Positions 12,629 to 22,952 of a stretch of 64,000 bases of DNA are shown in pieces. The DNA is from Guadua angustifolia. Lineage: Eukaryota > Streptophyta > Magnoliopsida > Poales > Poaceae. Each line of letters opens with the position of its first letter. Positions within the stretch are counted from its first letter, which is position 1. The position numbers and the translations under genes were made by a program. Location of the stretch: NCBI GenBank assembly GCA_036346375.1, contig CM070503.1, positions 3,782,001 to 3,846,000 of the forward strand, in the 5' to 3' direction. The notes beneath the pieces were generated by a model. That model saw only the letters and a program-made list of their open reading frames with translations, searched no databases and was not told the origin of the DNA.

Positions 12629-13589
12629 ATATGCCGAGATAAAAACAAAAGTAATATGTTGAAAGTAAACACATGTCTAAACAAAAGTAATATGCTAAAA
12701 GTAAACACATGTCTAAACAAAATTAATATGCCAAAATAAGCCATTAGCAAAGCTGTGATTCAGATATCTACATATAACAAAATGGAACTTAACAAAGACT
12801 TGTAAAATATAGGACACACAGCCTTTAAATTTACCACATTGAAATCTATATATTGTAGAAAATGACTACATTGTATGCTCCTAATAATATAGCACCATTT
12901 CTATAACCGATAGCACGCAATTCAATACTTAGAGTGTAAGAGCAAGATCTTTATGATTAACCCAAATAACAATACGATTACATATACATGTTTCAAAATT
13001 GACCAATCTAACATAATTGAGAAGATGACACAAATTATGTAGACTATGGCATTCGTGAGATGAAACATGTCTACTATGGCCGTAAAAGAATGTAATATAT
13101 TTATAGATGTTTGCTCTCAGATTTTAAGCGTTTGAAAGAAGATTAGAATCTTCACTTCAATCACAAATAGGCTAGACAAATTAATTCAACAAATTGGGCC
13201 TTGAACCCTTACCACCTTAGCACAAGAATGATTGTTTTATTCATCGTTATAAGCACCTAAGCACGTAATGAACTTAGGTCTAACAGATGTGATAACCCAA
13301 CATCAAGAAATGGACTTCTCGACAAAGAAAGTACCAACAAGATGAATAATTTTAATCGAGAAATTTAGTCCTACAAACAGTTAAATATCTAACCGAACAC
13401 CGCTAATGTTCAGATCAAGAACAAGGTATTTCAAAGATGCGAGACTCATCGATCAACAATTTATCAATTTGGCTAGTTAAATAAATCAATTCTTTCTAAC
13501 AAGTGATCTACCGTTCAAGGCCTAATTCATTTCATTAATTGTCATGATCATAAGATAACCCAATATCATCACAGAGCAAAACCTCCTTC
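12629..13589. other. CACTA interior, AT-rich spacer
   Basis: No coding region recognised. It includes a short direct repeat (AAAAGTAATATG followed by TGAAAGTAAACACATGTCTAAAC-like sequence, about 12645-12730). It probably lies within an intron or leader of the TNPA-like gene. Confidence 0.4.
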
Positions 13590-13932
13590 ACCAAAGAAGA
13601 ATCAAGTGCAGATCAAAGTGGCAAACTAAATGCGATCGGGAGATCGAATCCCACGGGAGGAGAGGTCGGCGACAAGTGAAGATGGCGGCGGTGATGTTTT
13701 GAAGATCGGAATCCCACCGGGAGTGGGGGCGGCGCGGCGGCTGCGGTGTGGGGGTGGCGTGGGGCGCCCCTCGGCGGCGACAGGGGAGGCGCCTCGGAGA
13801 CGGCGACGGAAGGGGAGGCGCCCTCGACGACGGCAACAGGCGGGAGGCGCTCGGCGGACGGCGATTTGGTCGGCGGCTAGGGTTAAGCGTGGAAGCAGGA
13901 GGTGGCGCGAATGGTTATGGGTAGGGTTTTAA
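13590..13932 (-). promoter_or_regulatory. GC-rich leader or first exon of the TNPA-like gene
   Basis: A sharply GC-rich block in AT-rich surroundings, abutting the internal repeat array. On the minus strand it starts with AAAACCCTACCC and contains CTTAACCCTAGCC, typical of plant 5' leaders, followed by a proline- and arginine-rich open frame of 82 codons. The same arrangement (repeat array, then leader) exists at the right end of the element before TNP2. That it is the transcription start of the second gene is inference. Confidence 0.45.
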
Positions 13933-13939
13933 GAATTGC

Positions 13940-15186
13940 GTTAGTCATTAGTATCACTCTTTTAAGAAAACCGATAGTGATGCTTAACCATTAGTATCAC
14001 TCTTTAAGAAAACCGACATCGATAAGCTTCATCAATAGTATCACTTTTTAATAAAACCGACATCGATGCTTTATCATCACTTTTCTAATAAAACATCGAT
14101 GTTAGTCATTAGTATCACTTTTTAATAAAACCGACATCGATTCTTTATCATTAGTATCACTCTTTTAAGAAAACCGACATCGATGCTTCATCATTAGTAT
14201 CACTTTTTAATAAAACCGATATCGATGCTTTATCATCACTTTTCTAATAAAACAACGATGTTAGTCATTAGTATCACTTTTTAATAAAACCGACATCGAT
14301 TCTTTATCATTAGTATCACTCTTTTAAGAAAACCGACATCGATGCTTCATCATTAGTATCACTTTTTAATAAAACCGACATCGATGCTTTATCATCACTT
14401 TTCTAATAAAACACCGATGTTAGTCATTAGTATCACTTTTTAATAAAACCGATATCGATTCTTTATCATTAGTATCACTCTTTTAAGAAAACCGACATCG
14501 ATGCTTCATCATTAGTATCACTTTTTAATAAAACCGACATCGATTCTTTATCATCACTTTTCTAATAAAACACCGATGTTAGTCATTAGTATCACTTTTT
14601 AGTAAAACCGACATCGATTTTTATCATTAGTATCACTCTTTTAAGAAAACCGACATCGATTCTTTATCATTAGTATCACTCTTTTAAGAAAACCGACATC
14701 GATGCTTCATCATTAGTATCACTTTTTAATAAAACCGATAATCGATTCTTTATCATCACTTTTCTAATAAAACACCGATGTTAGTCATTAGTATCACTTT
14801 TTAATAAAACCGATATCGATTCTTTATCATTAGTATCACTCTTTTAAGAAAACCGACATCGATTCTTTATCATTAGTATCACTCTTTTAAGAAAACCGAC
14901 ATCGATGCTTCATCATTAGTATCACTTTTTTAATAAAACCGACATCGATGCTTTATCATCACTTTTCTAGTAAAACACCGATGTTAGTCATTAGTATCAC
15001 TCTTTTAATAAAACCGACATCGATTCTTTATCATTAGTATCACTTTTTTAATAAAACCGATAATCGATGCTTTATCATCACTTTTCTAATAAAACACCGA
15101 TAGTTAGTCATTAGTATCACTTTTTAATAAAACCGACATCGATTCTTTATCATTAGTATCACTCTTTTAAGAAAACCGACATCGAT
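13940..15186. repeat. Internal array of CACTA subterminal-type repeats
   Basis: By eye there are about 24 copies of AACCGACATCGATG-like sites preceded by TTAGTATCACT and TTTAAGAAA, plus about seven shorter variants (ACACCGATGTTAGTC), giving a higher-order period of roughly 175-180 bp. Aligned with the terminal unit, the order is the same: TCATCGTAATCACT against TCATTAGTATCACT, then CTTAAAGAACCGA against TTTAAGAAAACCGA, then TCGATG. It is therefore the same repeat family as the ends, amplified in the interior. Confidence 0.85.
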
Positions 15187-15657
15187 GTAGTCTATTACAC
15201 TATTCCTTTTCGGACATCCGCAAGTTCTGAATTTTCAAAGATTTCATCAAAGAGAGAAAATGGCATAACTTTGTCATACATTGTTGAAATTATTAGAAAT
15301 TTTGCAGTAAACATATTTCAGATCTTGCAAAACTTTTCATAAAATAATTTTTGGAAAAAGCGACCTCATTCAAGAAATATGCCAAAATTCATTTCAGAGA
15401 CATGATTTGTCGTAAAAAGCGAGAAAAGTCAAAACTTTTTCAAATTAATCTGGAATTGTACGAAAATTTCCGTAAATGAACTTTCGACTATTTACAAGCT
15501 TTCCCAACAATAATTTCGTCAAATGGAATTTTCTTTCACAAATTATGGCACAAAGTGCAGCATAAAGAGAAATTGCATGCATTTCCATCAAGCCTCCAAA
15601 CAGCAATTAATCACCTTGGATTTACAATACTATTTTACATACATTATAATAGTCCAT
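15187..15657. other. CACTA interior, 3' of TNP2
   Basis: AT-rich DNA between the internal array and the TNP2-like gene. It lies where the TNP2 3' untranslated region and terminator would be. No intact feature is seen, and the 76-codon frame at 15523-15753 has no recognised domain. Confidence 0.4.
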
Positions 15658-18600
15658 TTATTTACAATATTGCCCTTCATGATGATCTACTCGCATGTAA
15701 TTGGCTCCATGTGTGTCGCCATCCCCGCTAAGACAAGCCCCATCCGCAAATGAAGGTATCTCATCGAATTGGTTATACTCTTCTTCATCTACAACATCTT
15801 CAACTCCTACGATCCGTCTCTTGCCATGAAGAACGACGGCAACCTTGGATTGGCCGGATCGCAAGACGTAAAAGACTTGAGTTGCTTGCTTCGCAAGGAC
15901 AAACGGATCATCTTTGTAGGCGTAGTCATCGAGATCCACAATAGTAAAGCCTCTCTTGTCGACCTTCACTCCATGTGGAAGTCGTACTCCACTTACATCG
16001 AACAATGGAACTTGGTATATTCCGTAATCGAGCTCCCAAATTTCTTCGATCATCCCATAGTAGGAGTTCATTGCGGTTGGGGAGACTGCTGAAAGTGATG
16101 ATAATCGATAAAGCATTTATACTCACACCATTGTTTTGGACAAGATTTGGCATCTTGACTCTCGATGTAAAAGGTGTAACCATTAATATCGCACTCTCGC
16201 CATGTCTCAGACATTAAATCTTGGTCCGTCACCAACCATTTTACATTCTCAAGAAGGAGACCTCCGCTTTTTCTTTGAACCATGTGAGGAATCGATCATT
16301 GTGTTCTTGCGATGGAAAGCTCATCCATTTGTGGATTCTCTTCCGTAATATCAACTTATGCCGCCGATGTATGGACGAACCTCGCGCTATTCTCGCAAGA
16401 TCGTGAAATGCGCCTTGCAATACATATCAAACCTCTGACTCATTAGTTTGGACCCAACGGTTCCTTTACCAAAGAAGTCCGCCTCATGACGAGATACAGA
16501 ACACCGATTGCTTGTCTTTACCCGTAGTCCACGAAAACTCAATAACCTCTTCAAATTCCATAACCTTCAACAATACTACCTCAAGCTTCAACCGATTCCT
16601 CACGTGACGACTTTAATATACCCATGTACCTCTCGAACGGATACATGTAACGAGGAAAGCGGTCCACATATCTTAATCTCTCGACAAGGTGAACAACAAG
16701 GTGGACCATTACGCCAAAGAACGACGGTGGGAAATGCATCTCAAGGTGACACAGAGTCCGCACCACCTCACTCTGTAAGTTGTCTAGTACATCGGGTCAA
16801 TAACTTTGCAGAGATCGCATTGAAGAAATAACACAACTTTGTGATTGCCAACCCGACATCCTCTCGGGAGAATATTTCGATTGCAACGGGAGCATTTGGG
16901 TCATCAAGACATGGCGGTCATGGGACTTCATGCCCAACAACTTCAAATCATCCATAGACACAAGCTTCTTAATGTTCATGAGTAGCCAGATGGAACTTTA
17001 ATACTTTGGAGACATTTGCAGAGATCTTCTTTCTCCTTCTTGGACAGGTGTAGCATGCAGCAGGATGTACTGCCTTTTCCATCCTCCTCTATCACCGCAA
17101 GTCTGGCCCCGATTCCCATGTAGGCCATGTCGCGACGAGCATTGACACCATCTTTGGTCTTCCTGTATGTTCAAGCAGATGCCAACCAAGTTGTCGCAGA
17201 CATTCTTCTCAACATGCATGACATCAATACAATGCCGACATCTAACTCCTTCCAAGACGGTAAGTCCTGAATATTGACCTCTTCTTCCAAATGGTCCTAG
17301 GATCTAACAGATTTACTACTCTTTTCCGTGATCAACATCGATATCCTCTACACGTGAATACACTTGGCTTCCACTCATAGGTCATGTGTTTAACGGGCTT
17401 CCTCTTCCCATCAAATTTGTCATCCATCTTACTAGATCGATGACTTCGAGGTAGAAACCTACGGTGACCCATATACACGATTTTTTTTGAATTCGCAACC
17501 ATAGACTCTCGCCTCTTCACAAATAGGACACGCTTTGGCTCCTTTCAGATCAGAATCGCCAAATTACCAAGGGCCGGAAATCATTTATGGTGCAAAATAC
17601 CATAGTCCGTAGGGTGAAATGCTCTTTGTACGCATCCCACACACCATTTACCCCTCATTCCACAATTTTACCAAATCCTCGATCAATGGTGCAAGGTACA
17701 CATCAATATCATTTCCTACTGTTTGGGTCCCGAGATTAGTAATGACATCATGATATACTTCCGCTTCATGCATGTACCAAGGAGGGAGGTTGTAGATACA
17801 CAATGAATCGCCAGTGTTTGTGACGATCGCTCATGTTACCAAACGGATTCATTCCGTCAGACTCAACCCAAATCTTATGTTCCTCATTTCGCACCAAACT
17901 CCTCATGTTTCCAATCGATGTTTCTCCATTGAGCCGAATCAGCAGGTGTCTCACTTGCCATCTTCCTTTCGAGACTCGTAATGCCAACGCAACAATTTTG
18001 CTCTCTCGGATTTGCAAACAACCGCTCCAGACGGGAATGATGGGCAAGTACCACAATACCTTGGCGGTGCACCTTTAGTGATGACCTCTTCACCGTCTGT
18101 TCTGGCTCTACGCTTCTTGTCGTTACGCTTCTCCTTTTGTTTGTACCGGCACACCGCAAACCGGACAAACGCAGCCCCGATGTGCATTAAGACAAGATGC
18201 AATCATTCGGACATGCATGTATCCTTTCTATTTCCATTCCCATGGGACATAGTAGCTTCTTCGCTTCATAAATGCTTGTTGGCAACTCGCTTCTCCCAAG
18301 CAGATCCGATAGAAGAACTAGTAGTGCATTGAAACTTGTATCCGTCCAACGGTGTTTTGCCTTCGCTCAACAATGCAAGGACCGAACCCAACTCGGTGTA
18401 TTCCGCTTTGCAACCTCGTGAACAAAGTGGTTTGGCATCGCCTTCTATCAAGCTTTTAAACTTTTCAAACTCTCTTCCGTAATTACCTCCACATCCCGCA
18501 ACATTTGCTCCAAATTATCCTCCTCAAACATATCATCAAGAACTCGCCATCCGGTTCCACCGTATCTTCGCTGCATATCGGAGTGGTACTACCGCCTCCC

Positions 18601-18815
18601 CGTGATGGATCCAACATGTGTAATTCCTCACGGCCACGCCGAATCGTGGTCCTCAATTTGAGATGAGTTGTTAAATCTCCTCATTGGTGCAATCAATGCA
18701 AGGACAATATATGAAGTTTACACCCTCCTCACCATGTCGCCTTTCGCAATTTTTTGAACTCCTTAACACCCTCTCAAATTCAGCACTCACACGGCTTTTC
18801 CGATACATCCATTCT
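15658..18815 (-). pseudogene. TNP2-like CACTA transposase, decayed
   Basis: Landmarks of plant TNP2 occur in order on the minus strand. A transposase-associated N-terminus lies at about 18800-18660, with CPCIDCTNEE and HGE pieces. YEAKKLLCPMGMEIERIHAC and PNDCIL lie at about 18270-18180, PADSAQWRNIDWK at about 17940-17900, HCIDVMHVEKNVCDNL at about 17235-17190, and a C-terminal DUF4216-like block (VPLFDVSGVRLPHGVKVDK, FVLAKQATQVFYV) at about 16030-15860. The protein catalyses cutting and joining at CACTA ends. Multiple stops and frame changes separate the blocks, so this is a pseudogene. The 15658-16116 block is still open for 152 codons. I am sure of the family; exon borders are not resolvable. 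Confidence 0.88.
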
Positions 18816-19128
18816 CACGGTCCATCTCGCAATTAAATTTCGCACAATAAATTAAGGAAAAATCGAGCGACAACTAGCTATAGCTATTTTAAATATTGAG
18901 ACATCATTTCAATTAATATTACCTTTGCAAAATAGTGGATGTGTTCCAAGATATATAAATGTACTCACGATCGATACCTAGCTTCTTCCCTGGTTTAAAG
19001 CTTCCGCCAATTCCCTATATAAGAGACATAAATTTTAACAACAACAACGATATCAAATAATCTAATTATATAGCTAGTGCAAGAGCTTGCAAATCTTTCT
19101 ACTACAACTAAACAAATCAAGGGTACCA
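18816..19128. other. CACTA interior, 5' of TNP2 coding part
   Basis: AT-rich DNA between the TNP2 N-terminal domain and foldback copy 2, most likely leader or first intron of the TNP2-like gene. No independent feature is seen. Confidence 0.4.
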
Positions 19129-19477
19129 ACGATGACTCCTAATCTCTACATAGGTTAGGTCCTAATCCCATTCGATATATAGGGCAAGTTCTAAGTTGTT
19201 GTACAACTCAGAGAAAATTTCAAGATCTTCGCCTGTTCTCCGGATACACGCCTCGACAACAGTCAAGAGGGTGTGTATCCGGAGAACACCAGAGAGACGC
19301 TATCAAATCTACTCGGTTGTACAACACACCAGAACTTGCTCGAACCATATATCCTCGAATTGTCCAAAAACGTGGACAATTCGAGATCGCCGCTTATAAA
19401 TATGCCCTTTCGCTCAAAGATATTTATAAATAAGCACCTCGAACGGGAGACGAGGTTACGCCGCCTAAACTCTAATA
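19129..19477. repeat. Foldback module, copy 2, upstream of the TNP2-like gene
   Basis: Second copy of the module at 12279-12628, same orientation. The hairpins are cleaner here. GTTCTCCGGATACACGCC (about 19235) pairs with GGGTGTGTATCCGGAGAAC (about 19269), CTCGAATTGTCC pairs with GGACAATTCGAG (about 19354-19385), and TATAAATAT pairs with ATATTTATA (about 19395-19430). Its position relative to TNP2 mirrors that of copy 1 relative to the TNPA-like gene. Confidence 0.78.
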
Positions 19478-19882
19478 ACAGCTACTACATGATAGCAATA
19501 ATAATTCCATATATATAAACAGAGATCGCACTACAAAATTAAATAGATATGCGCTTGTCAAATAAAGAGTGTGAAATCTGAAAGCACGACACAATTCCAA
19601 AGGCAACCTAAACTTTATTGATTTACATATTGAAATTACCAGAGCAAAATTGAATGGGTTTAAAGAATTGTCGCTCACATTTTGAAGAAAACCGCAATAG
19701 AGAGCAAAAGAGGGAATCTCCTCAAGATAGGGTTTCAATTTTGCCCTCTTAATACCCACCCATGAGGACTTCAAATTTTTTCACCCAACTATTGCTTCCA
19801 ACCACACAATATGAGCTATTTTTTCGGTGGCGGTGAGAAATCTCCTCCGAGCAAAAACAGAGAAGAGTTCAAGTGCGAGTGG

Positions 19883-19890
19883 TATATATA
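19883..19890 (-). promoter_or_regulatory. Candidate TATA box of the TNP2-like gene
   Basis: TATATATA reads toward the TNP2 gene on the minus strand and lies at the inner edge of the right subterminal array. It is followed on the minus strand by a CT-rich leader (about 19870-19660). The position fits an En/Spm-type promoter embedded next to the terminal repeats. The call is by motif and position only. Confidence 0.5.
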
Positions 19891-19899
19891 ACTTAGCGA

Positions 19900-20377
19900 G
19901 GCACATCGAATCGGTTTTTTTCAAAAGCGATATCGATGTGCACGGCCATCACTACATAAGCACGAGCACATCGTAATCGGTTCTTTTCAACAAGTGATAG
20001 TGATAAGATCGTCATCACTATCGCTCTATAAAAAGAATGATAGTGATAACCATGCACATCGAATCGGTTCTCTACTAAAAGTGATATCGACAAGCACGTT
20101 TATCGAATCGGTTCTTTTCATAGAAGTGATAGTGATGATCACGCACATCACTATCACTTCTATGAAAAGAACCGATAGTGATGATCGTGCATATCACTAT
20201 CACTTTTAGTAGAGAACCGATTCGGATGTTCCTGCTACATCACAATCACTTATAATCTCGTAACCGACATCGATTATTACTAACACCTCTCCGGGTTATT
20301 TATCACAATCGTTTTTTTCGAAAAACTTAAGAACCGATACAGATACAGTGATAGTGATATGTCGTTCTGTAGTAGTG
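19900..20377. repeat. Right subterminal repeat array of the CACTA element
   Basis: Repeats of the unit AATCGGTTCTTTTCA plus GTGATAGTGATGA occur in both orientations, with a foldback centred near 20150 (ATCACTATCACTTCTATGAA against its complement). The core AACCGA matches the left terminal array and the internal array at 13940-15186. Confidence 0.85.
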
Positions 20378-20380
20378 AAA

Positions 20381-20591
20381 TCAACTCAACCATAAATAAT
20401 TAGTTCATTACATTATAAAAAAAAACTAAGGAACGCTCTACCATTCCTTCACCAAACAACGGGATAGCTTTTCACCGTTCGATCTAGACATCTAGTCATT
20501 CTCTAAAATTTTCTATCCAATGGGGCATGGTTTTATCATTAAATGAAGTTGGAAATTGTGGACTATTCGATCAGTAGACACCCGAAGCTTC
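20381..20591. other. Spacer between two CACTA elements
   Basis: About 210 bp between the AAA duplication of the complete element and the left terminus of the truncated one. No feature is recognised. Confidence 0.4.
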
Positions 20592-21054
20592 CACTACTAC
20601 AAAAAAGATCATCACAAATGGTTCACAAATCATATCACAGACGATTTTGTGAACCGTTTGTACTCAAGTGTCAGTGATGACAATAAGTCATCATAGACGG
20701 TTTATGAACCGTAGACTGAAAATTAATGCGATGAGCATCACGGTTCTAGGCTAGAACGAGGGTTGTGATGAGTCTGTGATTTGCCCTTGTCACACTAGAT
20801 GATATGCCCTCTGAAACAAAACGAATACATAAAAACATAGAACTATATGCTTTATTATTTAGGATATTGTGTAAAGTTGTGTAATGTAATAAAAACACTA
20901 TATTAAGACGTAATGAGCAGAATACAATAAGAGATTTTAGTCAACACACTTCAACATATGTCAGAAGCAGACTCGAATAGAAATGAATATCCATCAACTA
21001 TATACATAACAAGCTAGACTATAAGTATTTAGCTAAGTATTTAAATTTATTGTG

Positions 21055-21247
21055 ACTTGGATAGCCCAAATTGGACACTTAGTTAAATTTGGGCTATCCA
21101 AGTCACGGTAAAATTGGACACTTAGTTAAAATTTGGCTATCCAAGTCACGGTAAAATTGGACACTTTTCGGCTATCCAAGTCACGGTAAAATTGGATACT
21201 TAGCTAAATTTTCGCTATCTAAGTCACGATAAAATTGAATACTTAGC
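21055..21247. repeat. Tandem repeat, about 40-46 bp, four copies
   Basis: GGCTATCCAAGTCACGGTAA followed by AATTGGACACTTAG repeats four times with shortening of the third copy. The array lies inside the truncated CACTA element, is non-coding, and has diverged only slightly. Confidence 0.7.
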
Positions 21248-21544
21248 TAAATCTACTATTGCTCTAGGAAATGCTAACCATACCCTCTGTTGCTCTAGGA
21301 AAAGACAGCATATATAACTAATTAACACATCAAATGTAACAAGTACCCAAGGTGACTATCTCCTTCATGCTCCTTGTCCATGCAGATCTTCTTGAGTACA
21401 ACGATCTCATTCGTTTCCATCCCTTCGCTATATAGACTTGCCTGACGGTAGCCACGGAGATAAAATTGGATTACATGAGTATTGAATTGATTAGAGAAAT
21501 GAGGTGGTTACCCGTATGTGCCCTCGTTGATCTGCTCGAGCTTC

Positions 21545-21870
21545 TTGAAGTAGCCGATGTGGGCTAGGGTTTAGGGATGGGGGCTTGCGAGAGAAGGGTG
21601 TAAGTGGACGCTGACGGGGGATTAGGGTTTAGGGGTGGGGGCTCACGGGAGGACCCTGATGGGGGCTAGGGTTTAGGGCGAGACAAGGGAGGTGGTGAGG
21701 GCGGCCGATGGAAGGAGGCAAGGGCTGGTAGGAGGAGGCAAGGGCGGGCGGACGCAAGGAAGGAGGGCAAGGGCGGGTGAGCGACGCAAGAGGAGGCGAG
21801 GATGCAAGAGGAGACAAAGGGCACAATGAGGCAAAGGGCGGCAGTGCACTGGGACAGGGACAAAGATAAA
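21545..21870 (-). promoter_or_regulatory. GC-rich leader-like block with repeated CTAAACCCTA motifs
   Basis: Three spaced copies of TAGGGTTTAGGG occur at about 21566, 21624 and 21668, in a purine-skewed, GC-rich context. Read on the minus strand this resembles a plant 5' leader, as at 13590-13932 in the complete CACTA. It is probably the leader of a lost transposase gene. The spacing of more than 40 bp rules out telomeric repeats. Confidence 0.4.
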
Positions 21871-21905
21871 GAGAACAAAGGACATCACAGACGGTTTTTT
21901 GCTAG

Positions 21906-22441
21906 TCAATTAGTATTTAGTCACCTCCTTCCTTGTTTTAGTATGTTACCAAATACCTATTTACCTGTCCCTATTTGGCTATGGCTGCTGCCTATCATCT
22001 CTGTCGCCCACGCCTTGATGGCCTCCCTCGGATACCTACTCTTGAGATGTCGAGCTTGCCTCAACAAGTGCAGCTACCTACTCCACCGAGATATCGCTCT
22101 TTCTTTGCCTCAACTTGGGCCCTGGAAGGCTTGGCCGCCGGTGGAAGGTGGCCGTTAATTTGGAAGGATGGCACTACAAAACAACAAGTGAGCTCGAAAG
22201 AATACTACTCTTCCTCGACATCCGTATCCTCTTCTCTGTTCTTCTTCTAAGAGCTATCTTCCTTCCCTCGCTCAATAGCTTGTAATTTTCATTGCTAGAC
22301 CATAACATGTAGCAGCAAGCCAAGTGTGCCTTGGGCCCACGTGGCAGCGAGAGACCTAGCAAAAGGGCCAGAAATCCCAGACCACTTCGTTATGACATTT
22401 TACATTCAGCCCTACTCTAGTCCCTTACAATCGCGATGACT
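21906..22441. other. Intergenic, possible gene fragment, unassigned
   Basis: Two overlapping plus-strand frames (21802-22158 and 21975-22250) cover coding-like, GC-balanced sequence, but I recognise no domain in either. It lies between CACTA debris and the MITE and may be captured or decayed sequence. Confidence 0.3.
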
Positions 22442-22450
22442 CCTGTCTGT

Positions 22451-22762
22451 GAGTTTTTTAATAATATATTTTTTTTCAAAATTTCAAAAATATACCACGA
22501 AAAAAATTTTGCACAAATATACCCCTATCGCCCGTTGGTTAGGCGACATTTAAATGTCGCCCAACCAACGGGTGACAGGAGGCTACGTCGCACGATCGAC
22601 GAGCGACAAAGCGCCACATCTACTTTGTCCCTGCGCTGTTAAACGCATTAATCGTGCGACGTGACCCCTTGTCGCTCGTTGGTTGGGCGAATATTTATGT
22701 AATTTTTTTCCTGTAGTATATTTTTGAAATTTTGAAAAAAAAATATTATTAAAAAAAATTTC
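22451..22762. mobile_element. Mutator-like MITE, 312 bp, in the V-PPase promoter
   Basis: An exact 9-bp duplication CCTGTCTGT (22442-22450 and 22763-22771) flanks long terminal inverted repeats. The left end reads GAGTTTTTTAATAATAT then TTTCAAAATTTCAAAAATAT; the right end reverse complemented reads GAAATTTTTTTTAATAATAT then the same block. A 9-bp duplication and long terminal repeats define Mutator-like elements. The interior has GTTGGTTGGGCGA and its complement and no coding capacity. It ends 46 bp before the V-PPase TATA box. Confidence 0.88.
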
Positions 22763-22808
22763 CCTGTCTGTACCCTTTCGCACAGACCCGACAGCTCCGA
22801 CCACCTAT

Positions 22809-22816
22809 TATATAAA
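22809..22816 (+). promoter_or_regulatory. TATA box of the V-PPase gene
   Basis: TATATAAA lies 144 bp before the start codon. The stretch in between is a CT/GA-rich leader containing GGGTTTAGCTAGGGTTTTG, a common plant 5' leader type. Transcription would start near 22840-22850. The motif call is by sequence and position. Confidence 0.75.
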
Positions 22817-22952
22817 CCCGCACCTCCGAAGCGCGCCCGAGAGAGTACTACACTAGAGACGAGAGAGCACACACTGCAGAAGCCTCTTCCGCTCCCCTCT
22901 TCCAGCTCGAGGGTTTAGCTAGGGTTTTGTGTCCAGCCCGCGCATCCCGGCC

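Larger units (their letters stand above)
7626..20377 (-). mobile_element. Full-length CACTA (En/Spm) DNA transposon, 12752 bp
   Basis: The left end begins CACTACTGCAGAACG at 7626 and the right end, reverse complemented, begins CACTACTACAGAACG at 20377. The flanks carry the same 3-bp duplication AAA (7623-7625 and 20378-20380). Terminal CACTA motifs and a 3-bp duplication define the superfamily. Behind both ends lie several hundred bases of subterminal repeats in both orientations. Both transposase genes, TNP2-like and TNPA-like, are read on the minus strand, so the 20377 end is the 5' side. Both are broken by stops and frameshifts, so the copy is probably not self-mobile, but the ends look usable if transposase came from elsewhere. 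A repeat array and a duplicated foldback in the interior are unusual. Confidence 0.93.
20592..21905. mobile_element. Truncated second CACTA element
   Basis: CACTACTACAAAAAAGATC begins at 20592. It is followed by subterminal-type repeats based on CACAGACGGTTCATAAACCGT-like palindromes (20610-20800). These differ from the AACCGATTCGATGA unit of the neighbouring element, so it is a separate family. A GC-rich leader-like block lies at 21545-21870, and one further ATCACAGACGGTTTTTT motif sits at about 21885. No matching right terminus was found, so the 3' end appears lost and the end coordinate is approximate. Confidence 0.7.

Noticed and set aside
13630..13932. Plus-strand 100-codon arginine/glycine-rich frame
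   Set aside because: It is the antisense of a GC-rich leader of a minus-strand transposase gene; composition alone keeps it open.
13940..15186. CRISPR-like array appearance
   Set aside because: Units are contiguous without unique spacers, vary in sequence, and lie inside a plant transposon; they match the element's own subterminal repeats.
21560..21680. Telomere-like TAGGGTTTAGGG motifs
   Set aside because: Only three copies, spaced by more than 40 bp, in a GC-rich leader-like block; a telomeric tract would be continuous TTTAGGG.
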